From contig NZ_JAFLJM010000031.1 of assembly GCF_017745675.1 (NCBI RefSeq), forward strand, positions 1 through 34,740: a stretch of DNA of 34,740 nt, read 5' to 3'. Numbering within the stretch: position 1 is the stretch's first letter; every line of letters begins with the position of its first letter. The DNA comes from Alkalihalobacillus sp. BA299 (lineage in GTDB: Bacteria; Bacillota; Bacilli; Bacillales; Bacillaceae_F). Shown in pieces: positions 7,490-15,874 of this stretch. The position numbers were made by a program, and so were the translations under genes. Under the pieces are notes generated by a model. The model worked only from the letters and a program-made list of their open reading frames with translations, had not been told where the DNA came from and searched no databases.

Positions 7490-8890
7490 ATGAATAAATG
7501 GTTTCCGGTACTCCTATGTGCTCTATTCATTTTTTTTAGTATTCCTAGTTTAGTTGAAGCACACGCCTACTTAGATCGTTCCTCTCCTGTACAGGAATCT
7601 CGTCTTGATAAGTCTCCAAGTGAAATTCGTGTCAAATTTACAGAACCTATTGATACCAATGTAAGTCTATTAACGTTAAAGACTGAGGATGGAGAGGTCA
7701 TAGAGACTACTCAATATGGTGAAGATCGCACTTGGTTAATTTTAGATATTCCCCATTTAGAAGATGGTATCTATCGAGTATATTGGCAAGCTTTTTCATT
7801 GGATACACACATCACGGACGGTTCCTTTCGTTTTTCGATTGGGGTTGATTTACCGGAGCTTCGACCAGCTGAAACGATTTCAATCGATGAAGCGATGAAG
7901 GAACTACAAGCAGGAGAACAGGTTGGAGAGAGGTCCGCATTCAATTGGAACACCTTGTTTCGAACGTTAGATTTATTAGCAGCTTTAGCGATAACAGGAT
8001 TATTTTTCTTTACTCGTATAATGATAAATGAGAAGTCTATCCCACATTGGAAAGGACAGATAACCAAAAGATTTGAACAGATCATTTATAGAAGTGCTCT
8101 AGTAGTCTTTATCATTTCAGGAATAGGAAACTTATTTATTCGTGCTGTTCAATGAACACTAGACACACAGTCTTTTACTGACGTTTGGAGTATGATGGTT
8201 TTGTTATCAACTTCTACAATAATAGGGGTTGTTTCATGGTTACGCCCGATTCTTATCGGAGTTTTCATTTTATCTCTACGATCAATGGCTACGTTCGTTC
8301 CGAGTGTTTTTATTTTGACATTATTACTCTCATTTCCACTTACTAGTCATGCCTTTCAATTTGATATGGTGTTTACACATTTTATACACCTATTATCAGT
8401 TGCAATATGGGTTGGAGGGTTATTGGGTTTTATTATTTATTCTTTTAAAACTGATCAATCAATTGAGAGGTTGCAGCTATTCCATGAAAAATTAAAAAAG
8501 TTTTCTTTAATCGCTTTAATCATGGTTATTCTTATTTCAATTACTGGTTTATTAATAAGTATTGTCTATATCAATACTTGGGAAAGTTTCAGAAATCATG
8601 TATACGGAGGTATTCTGATATGGAAATTAATCTTTTTTATGCTGACCTTAATCATTGCAGGTTTTCATCGTTTTATTTGGTTACCTAAATTACAGTTAGT
8701 AAAAAGTGATCATGAAGAGAAAAAAACAATGAACAAATTAGTTATGGCATTAAGAATTGAGCTCATATTTGCTTTAATCGTTATAATTATAGCGGGTTTA
8801 TTATCAACAACTTCGCCTCCTATTAACAGTGACACGAATATTTATCAAGATCAGAAAGATTACCATGACCATGATCATCATGATCACTAG
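7490..8890 (+). pseudogene. CopC-CopD fusion protein (YcnJ-like copper import) with in-frame stop
   Basis: Segment 7490-8155 encodes a 24-residue signal peptide, mature N-terminal His25 (HAYLDRSSP), a CopC beta barrel with D105 and H107 (FSLDTHITDG) as likely Cu(II) ligands, and two membrane helices. A TGA at 8153-8155 interrupts it. The same frame continues after 12 further codons into 8192-8890, which supplies the remaining CopD membrane helices and a His/Asp-rich tail (YHDHDHHDH). The order matches YcnJ, which takes up copper. The stop is a single-base change in an otherwise intact frame. Without readthrough, CopD is truncated after two helices. An independent start at 8192 is unlikely because no ribosome binding site precedes it. 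Confidence 0.88.
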
Positions 8891-8969
8891 AATGATTAAG
8901 GGAAAAAGTAGTTAAAGAAATACCAAGGGTTAATATTAAAATTCCTAATACATAAAAAACATATTTCAC
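8823..8969 (-). pseudogene. Possible N-terminal remnant of a YczE/YitT-type membrane protein
   Basis: On the minus strand a GTG at 8969-8967, preceded by GAGG, starts a 48-codon frame. Its first 20 residues, VKYVFYVLGILILTLGISLT, look like the first helix of YczE/YyaS/YitT membrane proteins. The rest runs antisense into the His-rich tail of copCD and is probably not natural. It stands divergent to marR and shares its operator region, so it may be the stump of a former MarR target. Weak, since only one helix can be compared. Confidence 0.35.
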
Positions 8970-8999
8970 TTTACTCGACCTCTTTATTATTGTTTTTTT

Positions 9000-9060
9000 G
9001 TTGCAAATGCAACAAAGTTAGGTTAAATTTAATATATGGCATTTTTATTGCATTTGCAAC
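9000..9060. promoter_or_regulatory. Paired MarR operators
   Basis: GTTGCAAATGCAAC at 9000-9013 and its inverted copy TTGCATTTGCAAC at 9048-9060 flank the region where the marR promoter should lie. Each is nearly palindromic and 13-14 bp long, the size expected for a MarR dimer. Presence on both sides suggests autorepression and control of the divergent side. Confidence 0.7.
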
Positions 9061-9085
9061 AAAAATATGAACTGAGGAGTTAATT

Positions 9086-9538
9086 ATGAAGGAAATTCTT
9101 CGTGAAATCGGAACGATAGCAAGGGCATTAGATTCTATAAGTAATATAGAATTTAAAGAATATGACCTTACAAAAGGGCAGTATTTGTACCTTGTGCGAA
9201 TATGTGAAAACCCGGAAATCATTCAAGAAAAGTTAGCTGAGATGATAAAAGTAGATCGAACAACAGCGGCTCGTGCTATAAAGAAACTTGAAATTAATGG
9301 ATTTATTGAAAAGAAAGAAGATAAACATAACAAAAAAATTAAAAAACTCTTTCCAACAGAGAAAGGGAAAACTGTTTATCCTTTTATCAAAAGAGAAAAT
9401 GATCATTCGAATAGTGTAGCATTAGCGGGATTTTCCGAAAGAGAAGCAGAAAGCCTTTTCAACCTTCTTCAAAGAGTAAGGAAAAATATAGAAAAAGACT
9501 GGGAGTTTGTAAAAAAGGGTAACAAGAGAAATTATTGA
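9086..9538 (+). CDS. MarR-family transcriptional regulator
   Basis: 150 residues; GAGGAG lies 8 bases before the ATG. The winged helix runs about 45-110, with IIQEKLAEMIKVDRTTAARA as the helix-turn-helix and INGFIEKKEDKHNKKIKKLF as the wing. N- and C-terminal helices form the dimer interface. It is the first gene of a likely three-gene unit with paiA and paiB: 25 bases separate it from paiA. The operators at 9000-9060 are the likely binding sites. The inducer is unknown; polyamines or weak acids are reasonable guesses given PaiA. Confidence 0.9.
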   Translation: MKEILREIGTIARALDSISNIEFKEYDLTKGQYLYLVRICENPEIIQEKLAEMIKVDRTTAARAIKKLEINGFIEKKEDKHNKKIKKLFPTEKGKTVYPFIKRENDHSNSVALAGFSEREAESLFNLLQRVRKNIEKDWEFVKKGNKRNY

Positions 9539-9563
9539 TGATATAAAGGAGCGAGATATTAAC

Positions 9564-10082
9564 ATGACTGTAAAGATAAAAAAGTGCAACATTGAAGATT
9601 TACAAATGCTCCAAGAAATAAGTATCGAAACATTCAACGATACATTTAAAGAACAGAATTCACCTAAAATTATGAAAGCCTATTTAGAAAGAGCATTTAA
9701 CTTAAAACAGTTGGAAAAGGAATTGTCTAAAATCTCATCGGAATTCTTTTTTGTTTATGTTAATAATGAAGTCGCTGGATATTTAAAGGTCAATACCAAT
9801 GATGCTCAGTCTGAAGAAATGGGTGAGGAAGCACTTGAAATCGAGAGGATTTATATAAAGAATAAATTTCAAAAACATGGGCTTGGTAAATATCTGCTAA
9901 ATAAAGCAATGGAAATTGCAATGGAACGTAATAAAAAGAAAATCTGGCTAGGCGTATGGGAAAAAAATGAAAATGCAATTGCTTTTTATAAGAAAATGGG
10001 GTTTGTCCAATCTGGAGCTCACTCTTTTTATATGGGTGACGAAGAACAAATGGACTTTATCATGACTAAAACACTTAGATAA
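9564..10082 (+). CDS. paiA: GNAT acetyltransferase, PaiA-like (polyamine N-acetyltransferase)
   Basis: 172 residues; AAGGAG lies 11 bases before the ATG. It has the GNAT fold: IERIYIKNKFQKHGLGKYLL is the beta4-alpha3 acetyl-CoA pyrophosphate loop (motif A), and NAIAFYKKMGF is motif B. Length and sequence match Bacillus subtilis PaiA, which acetylates spermidine and spermine, and the next gene is paiB, as in that organism. It would lower free polyamines in the cytosol. Substrate is inferred from family and synteny. Confidence 0.85.
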   Translation: MTVKIKKCNIEDLQMLQEISIETFNDTFKEQNSPKIMKAYLERAFNLKQLEKELSKISSEFFFVYVNNEVAGYLKVNTNDAQSEEMGEEALEIERIYIKNKFQKHGLGKYLLNKAMEIAMERNKKKIWLGVWEKNENAIAFYKKMGFVQSGAHSFYMGDEEQMDFIMTKTLR

Positions 10083-10105
10083 CTTTTTTTGAGAGGTGGA
10101 TTATT

Positions 10106-10717
10106 ATGTATATTCCTTCACATTTTAAAATCACAGATGAAGCAATGATTTACGACATTATGAAAGAACATAGTTTTGCAACTCTTTTTTCTGAGCACAA
10201 TGGAATGCCATTTGCAACTCATTTACCGTTAATTTTGAACAAGGAGAATACATACTTATATGGACACTTTGCTCGTCCAAATCCCCATTGGAAAGATATC
10301 AAAAAACAAACCGTTCTAGCTGTTTTCCATGGTCCTCACTGTTATATCTCTCCATCTTGGTATGAGACGAATCAAGCAGTACCGACATGGAATTACGTGA
10401 CAGTTCATGTTTATGGTGAAGTCGAGCTTTTAGAGGACGAAAATGAGTTAATGGGTTCCTTACAAGAAATGGTATGGAAATATGAAACTCCTGACAGTTC
10501 ATATAGATTACAAGATGTAGAGGCTGAGTTTCTCGCTGGTATGAACAAAGGAGTTCAAGGGTTCAAAATAAAAATTAATAAGATAGAAGGAAAAGCTAAG
10601 TTAAGTCAAAACCATTCATTACAGCGACAAGAGCTAGTTATTAATCAACTAGATCAATTTTCAAATACAGATGAGCAACAGATTTCCTCATTCATGAAGG
10701 CAAATCTAAAAAAGTAA
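10106..10717 (+). CDS. paiB: PaiB-family FMN-binding protein / negative regulator
   Basis: 203 residues with GAGAGGTGG before the ATG. It has the PaiB/FMN_bind_2 split-barrel fold, with YGHFARPNPHWKD, VFHGPHCYISPSWY and VPTWNYVTVHVYG as the conserved blocks. In Bacillus subtilis paiB is paired with paiA and reduces expression of sporulation and degradative-enzyme genes; a biochemical activity is not well settled. It starts 23 bases after paiA, so the two are co-transcribed. Confidence 0.88.
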   Translation: MYIPSHFKITDEAMIYDIMKEHSFATLFSEHNGMPFATHLPLILNKENTYLYGHFARPNPHWKDIKKQTVLAVFHGPHCYISPSWYETNQAVPTWNYVTVHVYGEVELLEDENELMGSLQEMVWKYETPDSSYRLQDVEAEFLAGMNKGVQGFKIKINKIEGKAKLSQNHSLQRQELVINQLDQFSNTDEQQISSFMKANLKK

Positions 10718-10763
10718 TTGTTTTATGTTATTCCACTAACGGGTAGTTTTTCTTTAATATGAA

Positions 10764-10798
10764 AAATCCATTCTCAAGTTAAAAATGAGAATGGATTT
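10764..10798. terminator. Bidirectional terminator between paiB and the doc gene
   Basis: The arms 10764-10776 and 10786-10798 are perfectly complementary (13 bp) around a 9-base loop, with an A run on one side and T-rich sequence on the other. It ends convergent transcription and overlaps the last codon of doc. Confidence 0.8.
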
Positions 10799-11195
10799 AC
10801 ATTCTTTCAGTATGACTTTGTATTGTTGAAACAATTTCATCAAATGTGTATTTATGATTTACAACATCAACTGTAAAGTCTTGTTCTTCTTCTATTCCCA
10901 TTGTCCACCTATAATGGTTTATTTTCAAGAAAATAATTAAAGAAGCAAGTGCTGTACGTTTATTTGCATTGTGAAAAGCATGGTTCTTTGCTAATGATTC
11001 AAAAAGTGCAGCTGCTTTTTCATAGACAGAAGGATAAGCATCTCTTCCATACACAGATTGTTTAGGTCGATTAATGGCTGAATCAAGCAAACCTGGGTCT
11101 TTCACACCTAAAGGTTCCTTTGGTGAATACAAGCGAATTTGGATTGTATTAATTGCAATTACTTGGGTTGTTGTTAAATAAATGATATCATCCAT
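10797..11195 (-). CDS. doc: Doc/Fic-family toxin (death-on-curing)
   Basis: 132 residues. The Fic core motif HAFHNANKRTA lies at residues 72-82, with catalytic His72 and the anion-binding loop. The protein is of Doc size, without extra domains. Doc proteins phosphorylate EF-Tu and stop translation. The start overlaps the stop of the upstream antitoxin gene by one base, so the pair is translationally coupled. The strand is opposite to its neighbours, which fits a mobile toxin-antitoxin module. Confidence 0.9.
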   Translation of the reverse strand: MDDIIYLTTTQVIAINTIQIRLYSPKEPLGVKDPGLLDSAINRPKQSVYGRDAYPSVYEKAAALFESLAKNHAFHNANKRTALASLIIFLKINHYRWTMGIEEEQDFTVDVVNHKYTFDEIVSTIQSHTERM

Positions 11196-11446
11196 TATCT
11201 GTTCACTAACCCTTTAAAGGCTTTATCATGTTCTTTAATGACATCATTAAGGATATCCATGAATTCAGCATCAACACCTTCAGGAAGTGTTATCTGTTCT
11301 TTTTTTCGTAAAACGATTTTCCCATCTTTGACTTCAACTTGTACGTCATCCCCTTGTGCTAAACCCACTTGTTTCAGTAGTTCAATAGGAAGAGTTATTC
11401 CAAAGCTATTTCCAATCTTTGTTACTTTTCTTTCAAATTGTTCCAT
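11195..11446 (-). CDS. AbrB/MazE-type antitoxin
   Basis: 83 residues. The N-terminal half (RKVTKIGNSFGITLPIELLK) is a SpoVT-AbrB swapped-hairpin DNA-binding domain. The C-terminal half (EGVDAEFMDILNDVIKEHDK) is a likely helical toxin-binding tail. It would neutralise the Doc protein and repress the pair through the inverted repeats just upstream. Doc is more often paired with a Phd-type antitoxin; an AbrB-type partner is a known variant in Bacillaceae. GAGGTG precedes the ATG. Confidence 0.9.
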   Translation of the reverse strand: MEQFERKVTKIGNSFGITLPIELLKQVGLAQGDDVQVEVKDGKIVLRKKEQITLPEGVDAEFMDILNDVIKEHDKAFKGLVNR

Positions 11447-11461
11447 GTAATTACACCTCTA

Positions 11462-11485
11462 TTATAATCATTATAACGATTATAA
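11462..11485 (-). promoter_or_regulatory. Operator of the toxin-antitoxin pair
   Basis: TTATAATC (11462-11469) and GATTATAA (11478-11485) form a perfect 8-bp inverted repeat with an 8-bp centre that itself contains a TTATAA half. It lies 16 bases upstream of the antitoxin start, where an AbrB-type dimer would autoregulate. Confidence 0.6.
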
Positions 11486-11486
11486 C

Positions 11487-11812
11487 ATAATTTATTAGGA
11501 GAATAAATTATAGCTTACTTCTTCTTATTGCGCTAGCGGAGAAAATGAATGGCATATAAAGTATAAAACACTAAAGCTATCCCAGATAAAACACACCAAA
11601 CGATTACAAGTGGTGGAACAGATAATTAAGAGAATGAGCCATTCGTTAATAAGAAAATGCAACCAAACTTAAAACATATCGGCCATTGTAAAATGTTACG
11701 AAATGCATTTTTTTGCAGTATTTTGTTAGAATATTCTGTAACAATAAACTTTATCTGTTATAATATAGAACAGAAAAAACATTAGGACTATAGAACTGTA
11801 TGGGAGGGTATT
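11487..11812. other. Intergenic region with a membrane-protein scrap and the chemoreceptor promoter
   Basis: The minus strand near 11610-11530 reads PLVIVWCVLSGIALVFYTLY and then AIHFLR and a stop, with no start; this looks like the tail of a lost membrane protein. On the plus strand an extended -10 (TGTTATAAT, 11756-11764) lies about 50 bases upstream of the chemoreceptor start and is its likely sigma-A promoter; no good -35 is seen. Confidence 0.4.
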
Positions 11813-13516
11813 ATGATAATTGGGGGTAATCAAAAATTAAAGTATAAACTGTTTGTTATTTTTTTAATAGTCTTACTACTATTCTTTATAGGGTCTTCTT
11901 TAGTTTTTTATCATATCAATTCAGTTAGTCAAGACGTTGATACATTTCAGTCAAGAAACAATACGACAGTATTAGTTAACGAAGTTCAATCACGGGTTAA
12001 TTCCATGTACATAGAAATTCTAGATTACGAACGTAATGGACGAATTGATAATGCTAGGTTTCAAGACAATAAAGATAGATTAGCCGTTATTTTAGAACAG
12101 ATTGAACCAGAAATGGAAACTGAACGTCAAAAAGAATTGTACCAAGGGGTTCGTGATTACTATTTGATGTTTGAAGGTGAAAGTGACAATTTAATTCTAG
12201 CAAAGCGTCCAAAAACGCAAGAAGAAACCATTGAAAGAATTGGACAGCTTTCTCGTATTAATGGTTATAGAAACCGCATCATGCTAGGGAGTGAAGATTT
12301 AACTAGAACACTCTCTGAGCATCTCAGCGAAGCTAGTAATCAAGTTAGAGCTGCCATATCGTATACGAAGTTAATTCTTATCGTATCTATACTGACAGCA
12401 GTTATTATGGGTACGTTACTAATCGTCTTCTTTAGTCATTCAATTACTAAACGACTAAATCAAGTTGTTACAATGGCAGAAACTATAAGTCGAGGAAACT
12501 TAAATGTAAGTAAAATATCCGAGAATAGTAAAGATGAGATAGGACAATTAGGCTCTTCAATGAATTTAATGAGTGATAATCTCCGTTTATTAGTAAATAA
12601 AATTTTAAATGCTTCAGAGCAAGTAGCTTCATCATCAGAGCAGCTAACAGCTTGTTCACATGAAACTGGAAAAGCTGGAGAGCAAATTACGGAATCAATT
12701 CAACAAATTGCAATTTCTTCGGAAAAGCAACTTTCAAATATTAACTCCAATTCTGAAATTGCATCGAACATTTCAGAAAGAATGGATAAAATTAAGAGAA
12801 ATGTTCAAGCTGTTTTAAAGTCTTCTTTTGAAACAGCGAAAACATCAGAATCTGGAAATGAAATGATTGAATTAACAATTGATCAAATGAAAACCATCTA
12901 TGAAAAAACAAATGCAACATCTAATTCAGTTGAACAACTGGAAAAGAAGTCAAACGAAATAGATCAGATCGTTTCCCTAATTACAAATGTTTCTGATCAA
13001 ACAAATTTACTTGCATTAAATGCAGCGATTGAAGCAGCAAGAGCAGGAGATCATGGGAAAGGTTTTGCCGTTGTTGCAAATGAAGTACGAATGTTGGCAG
13101 AACAGTCAAGTAATGCTGCTCGTCAGATAAGTGAATTAGTCAATGGAATTCAAGGTGATATTTATAATTCAGCTTTATCTATGGGAGAAGGTCGTACCGC
13201 AGTAAAAGAAGGGCTAGTACTCGCGGAGAGAGCCGGAGGGACATTTGCAGAAATTTTTAAGGCTATTAATAAAGCAACTAAACAAATTGAAGAGGTCACT
13301 TTATTAGTCATAGATATCTCTACTGATACAGAAGGTTTAGCTGAAAGCTTTAATGAAACAAAGCAAATCGTTGAAAGTGCAGCAGGTTATACACAATCTG
13401 TAGCAGCTACATCAGAAGAACAAAATGCTTCTATGCAAGAAATTGTCATAGCTACTCAAACTTTATCTTCGATGGCTGAAGAGCTACAAAATGCTGTATT
13501 GAGCTTTAAGTTATAG
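11813..13516 (+). CDS. Methyl-accepting chemotaxis protein
   Basis: 567 residues with GGAGGG before the ATG. The first membrane helix lies near 13-32, then an extracellular region of about 150 residues that looks like a four-helix-bundle sensor. The second helix lies near 185-208, followed by HAMP (SHSITKRLNQVVTMAETISR onward). The signalling domain carries the hairpin tip LLALNAAIEAARAGDHGKGF and VVANEVRMLAEQSSNAARQI that contacts CheA/CheW. No C-terminal CheR-binding pentapeptide is present. The ligand is unknown. It stands alone, with no chemotaxis genes nearby. Confidence 0.93.
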   Translation: MIIGGNQKLKYKLFVIFLIVLLLFFIGSSLVFYHINSVSQDVDTFQSRNNTTVLVNEVQSRVNSMYIEILDYERNGRIDNARFQDNKDRLAVILEQIEPEMETERQKELYQGVRDYYLMFEGESDNLILAKRPKTQEETIERIGQLSRINGYRNRIMLGSEDLTRTLSEHLSEASNQVRAAISYTKLILIVSILTAVIMGTLLIVFFSHSITKRLNQVVTMAETISRGNLNVSKISENSKDEIGQLGSSMNLMSDNLRLLVNKILNASEQVASSSEQLTACSHETGKAGEQITESIQQIAISSEKQLSNINSNSEIASNISERMDKIKRNVQAVLKSSFETAKTSESGNEMIELTIDQMKTIYEKTNATSNSVEQLEKKSNEIDQIVSLITNVSDQTNLLALNAAIEAARAGDHGKGFAVVANEVRMLAEQSSNAARQISELVNGIQGDIYNSALSMGEGRTAVKEGLVLAERAGGTFAEIFKAINKATKQIEEVTLLVIDISTDTEGLAESFNETKQIVESAAGYTQSVAATSEEQNASMQEIVIATQTLSSMAEELQNAVLSFKL

Positions 13517-13657
13517 GTGACAATTGAAGAGAAGATGATGTTTAAAAAATCCTGTAAAGTAGAAGCAGTCGTAGCAGGTTGTGGAAGAGGGACATAGGAA
13601 AATTCTTGAAGGAAGGAGCTATATACTCTAGGATGCCACAATCTCAGATTTACCAAT

Positions 13658-13696
13658 AAAAAGCCACTTGCTTTCTGTTAAAGCGAGTGGCTTTTT
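13658..13696 (+). terminator. Terminator downstream of the chemoreceptor gene
   Basis: AAAAAGCCACTTGCTTT pairs with AAAGCGAGTGGCTTTTT around a 5-base loop. It is symmetrical (A run and T run) and can work in both directions, so it may also end transcription of the minus-strand dehydrogenase remnant. Nothing else is recognised between 13517 and 13657. Confidence 0.8.
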
Positions 13697-13763
13697 GCTC
13701 GTTTATTGTAAAGATGATAAAGCTAAAGAGTGGTCATGGAGTAAAGGGTTTAAGCATTTAAAA

Positions 13764-14194
13764 CTAATGTCTACTGGTGTGGTAATCTACTCGAACATAG
13801 GACCCTTTGTCGTCATAAATAACACTTAAGGGAGTAGCCGCAGCACAAGTTCCTGCAACAGTTGGAATCAAAATGATTTCACTGCCTAATCTGTCTGCTA
13901 CCGATTTGGCAGTGTCAAGAATTACTCCTCCTCCAATCCCAATAATAACATCGGCCTGACTAGCAAATTGAGAAATCTTTCTTATCGAATCATCAGAACT
14001 GTATCCATCGTGTTGATAGACTCCACATGAGAAGGTAAACTCGTATAGTTTTGAAAAGCTTCGTACGATTTATATCCAGTAACTACTACTGGAGAAAGAA
14101 AACCTTCTATAAAATTAGAAAGGTCTTTAAGAATTCCTTCTCTACAAATATACTGATTTGGTCCACTTCTTAGAATTTCTTCTGGTCTTATCAT
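13764..14194 (-). pseudogene. Iron-type alcohol / glycerol dehydrogenase-like, truncated and frameshifted
   Basis: The minus strand starts with ATG 14194 (AAGGAG 10 bases upstream) and reads MIRPEEILRSGPNQYICREG and onward. A frameshift near 14020 moves it to VYQHDGYSSDDSIRK, then DVIIGIGGGVILDTAKSVAD, LGSEIILIPTVAGTCAAATP and a stop at 13766-13764. GIGGGxxxDTAK is the NAD-binding signature of the GldA/iron-containing alcohol dehydrogenase family. Only about 140 of ~370 residues remain and all metal-binding histidines are gone. It lies behind a RAT/terminator leader, so the intact ancestor was probably under PTS-linked antitermination. Confidence 0.82.
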
Positions 14195-14232
14195 TGCCAA
14201 CAAACTCCTTTTAAAAAATGATAGAAATAAAA

Positions 14233-14303
14233 AAGACCTAAATTTAGCAGCGCGAAATACGCTGCTAAATTTAGGTCTTGCCTACATAACCAGTAACACG
14301 CCT
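14233..14303 (-). promoter_or_regulatory. Ribonucleic antiterminator (RAT) with overlapping terminator
   Basis: On the minus strand, 14303-14273 contains TGTTACTGGTTATGTAGGCA followed by AGACC, a close match to the RAT bound by BglG/LicT/SacY-type antiterminators. Its 3' end overlaps the first arm of a 20-bp perfect hairpin (arms 14279-14260 and 14252-14233, loop 14259-14253) that is followed by a T run. RAT folding and terminator folding exclude each other. The downstream gene is the decayed dehydrogenase. The cognate antiterminator gene is not in this window. Confidence 0.82.
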
Positions 14304-14349
14304 AAAAAAAGCTATATTAGTAATATAACAATTTTAAGTCTATAGAATC

Positions 14350-14405
14350 AATTTCATAATTGCTTACTTTAAAAATTCAGAGACGGGCAGAATTTTTATA
14401 TTCAC
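14350..14405 (-). terminator. Weak hairpin after the transposase gene
   Basis: AAAAATTC and GAATTTTT pair around an 11-base loop (about 14371-14399), in the stretch after the transposase stop. It may terminate the transposase transcript or belong to the IS end. No matching terminal inverted repeat was found on the other side. Confidence 0.3.
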
Positions 14406-14416
14406 TTTTTAAAAAT

Positions 14417-15772
14417 TTAAGCAGCTTGTTGTTGCTTGTGGCTAGCACGAATACGATCAACAGCGAGTTTAGAAGCATTGTAAACTAAGGTGACGAGATC
14501 AAAGTGAACTTTGGCTCGTTTCCCTGAGCGATGTCGAACATTGTTTAGTTGAAAAAACTCTTTTAAATAAGCATTTACTCGTTCAACTGCGGTGCGATGT
14601 TTAAAGATGGCTTTCCAAGCATTTGAACCTCTCGAGGGTGCTGTATACTTGCGAAGATCGGTCGTGATTTTGACTTTAAACACTTTTTGACAGAGGCCAT
14701 CATTGGCTAAAGGACAGTCGCGACACTCTTTTGGTCGTGTATATTTTAACGTTTCGTACTTGGGGTCAAAGCTATCGTACCGATAAGAGTGTTCTCGAAC
14801 ACAGGTCGGCGCGAAATGCTCGTCAAAGCCAACCATTTCTCTCTCATTACGCTTATTGTAGGCAATGACGGACTGTTGCCCCATACGATAGACCTGTTCA
14901 TAAATTGGTTCAAAATCATAACCAGCATCCATCGTTTGATAACGAAGAGAATTCAAAGATAGTCGTTCATGGATTCCTTTTAATAAAGGAATCGCGGCTT
15001 TGCCATCGTTTAAGTTTCCAGATGAAAAAAGCGATTGGAGAATGTATTGGCTCGACGTTCCAACGGCTAAATGTCCCATGTAGCCATACCAGAAGACGTT
15101 CTTTCCTTCGCTGTTCTTTTTTACACCCCATTTAGGGTCTTGCGGGATCTCCTGACGTAATTGGGCTAAAGGTACTTCTAATTGTGCTTCGATTTTCTTT
15201 TCGAATAACGGGAGATTCGCTTCTTTTTCTGCCTGTTCGATAAGCCATTGTTCACGTTCTTTCTTTGATTTACGACCGCGTTTTTGAGGTTCCTCTTTTG
15301 GTTTTTCTTCCTTTGGTGGAGCCTGATCACGCGCTTCAAAATGGGTGGCACCAATCGCTGTCGTGTCATCGGTAATAAACCCTTCAGCGAACGCTTGGAG
15401 AATCACTTTTTCCTGAGCTTCAACTAAAATGTTGGAGTTCTCTAGCTTCGTTAAAAGTCGAGAATAGGATGCTTCAGATGGAACTGCATCGGACACAAGA
15501 AAACCACAATTTCTCTTAAAGGCTAGGTCTTCGTTCAAACGCTTGATTAGGTGTTTCATCGTTGGAATTCCTTCGACAAGACGGACCAAAATAGAGATAA
15601 CCATCGCTGGATAATTCAGTGCTTCTGGTGCCCCGAGGTGGGACTTTTTCGTCACCTCGTGGACAATGGAAGACAGATCAATAGCGGAAATAATCGCGTC
15701 ATAACGTTGGGTAGGTTCCATCTCATATAATTCTTGCATGCTAAATAAGCTCATTTGTCGTATAATGGCCAT
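14417..15772 (-). mobile_element. IS1182-family transposase
   Basis: The start at ATG 15772 (GGAGG about 9 bases upstream) gives 451 residues beginning MAIIRQMSLFSMQEL; the frame is open further back to 15874 but without a better start. The N-terminal DUF772 region (YPAMVISILVRLVEGIPTMK) is followed by the DDE_Tnp_1 core: DDTTAIGATHFEARD, TMDAGYDFEPIY and the late HRTAVERVNAYLK glutamate. A CxxC-type cluster (CRDCPLANDGLC) sits before the last segment, as is common in this family. The frame is intact, so the element could be active. The ends of the IS could not be set. Confidence 0.9.
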
Positions 15773-15874
15773 AGGAAGTATTCCTCCAGTCTTTTTGGGA
15801 TGTTTTGGTCGACTACCATTATACTGGATTTGGGGAGGTACTTCCTTTTTTATGCCTTGAAACCCTTGTGACAT

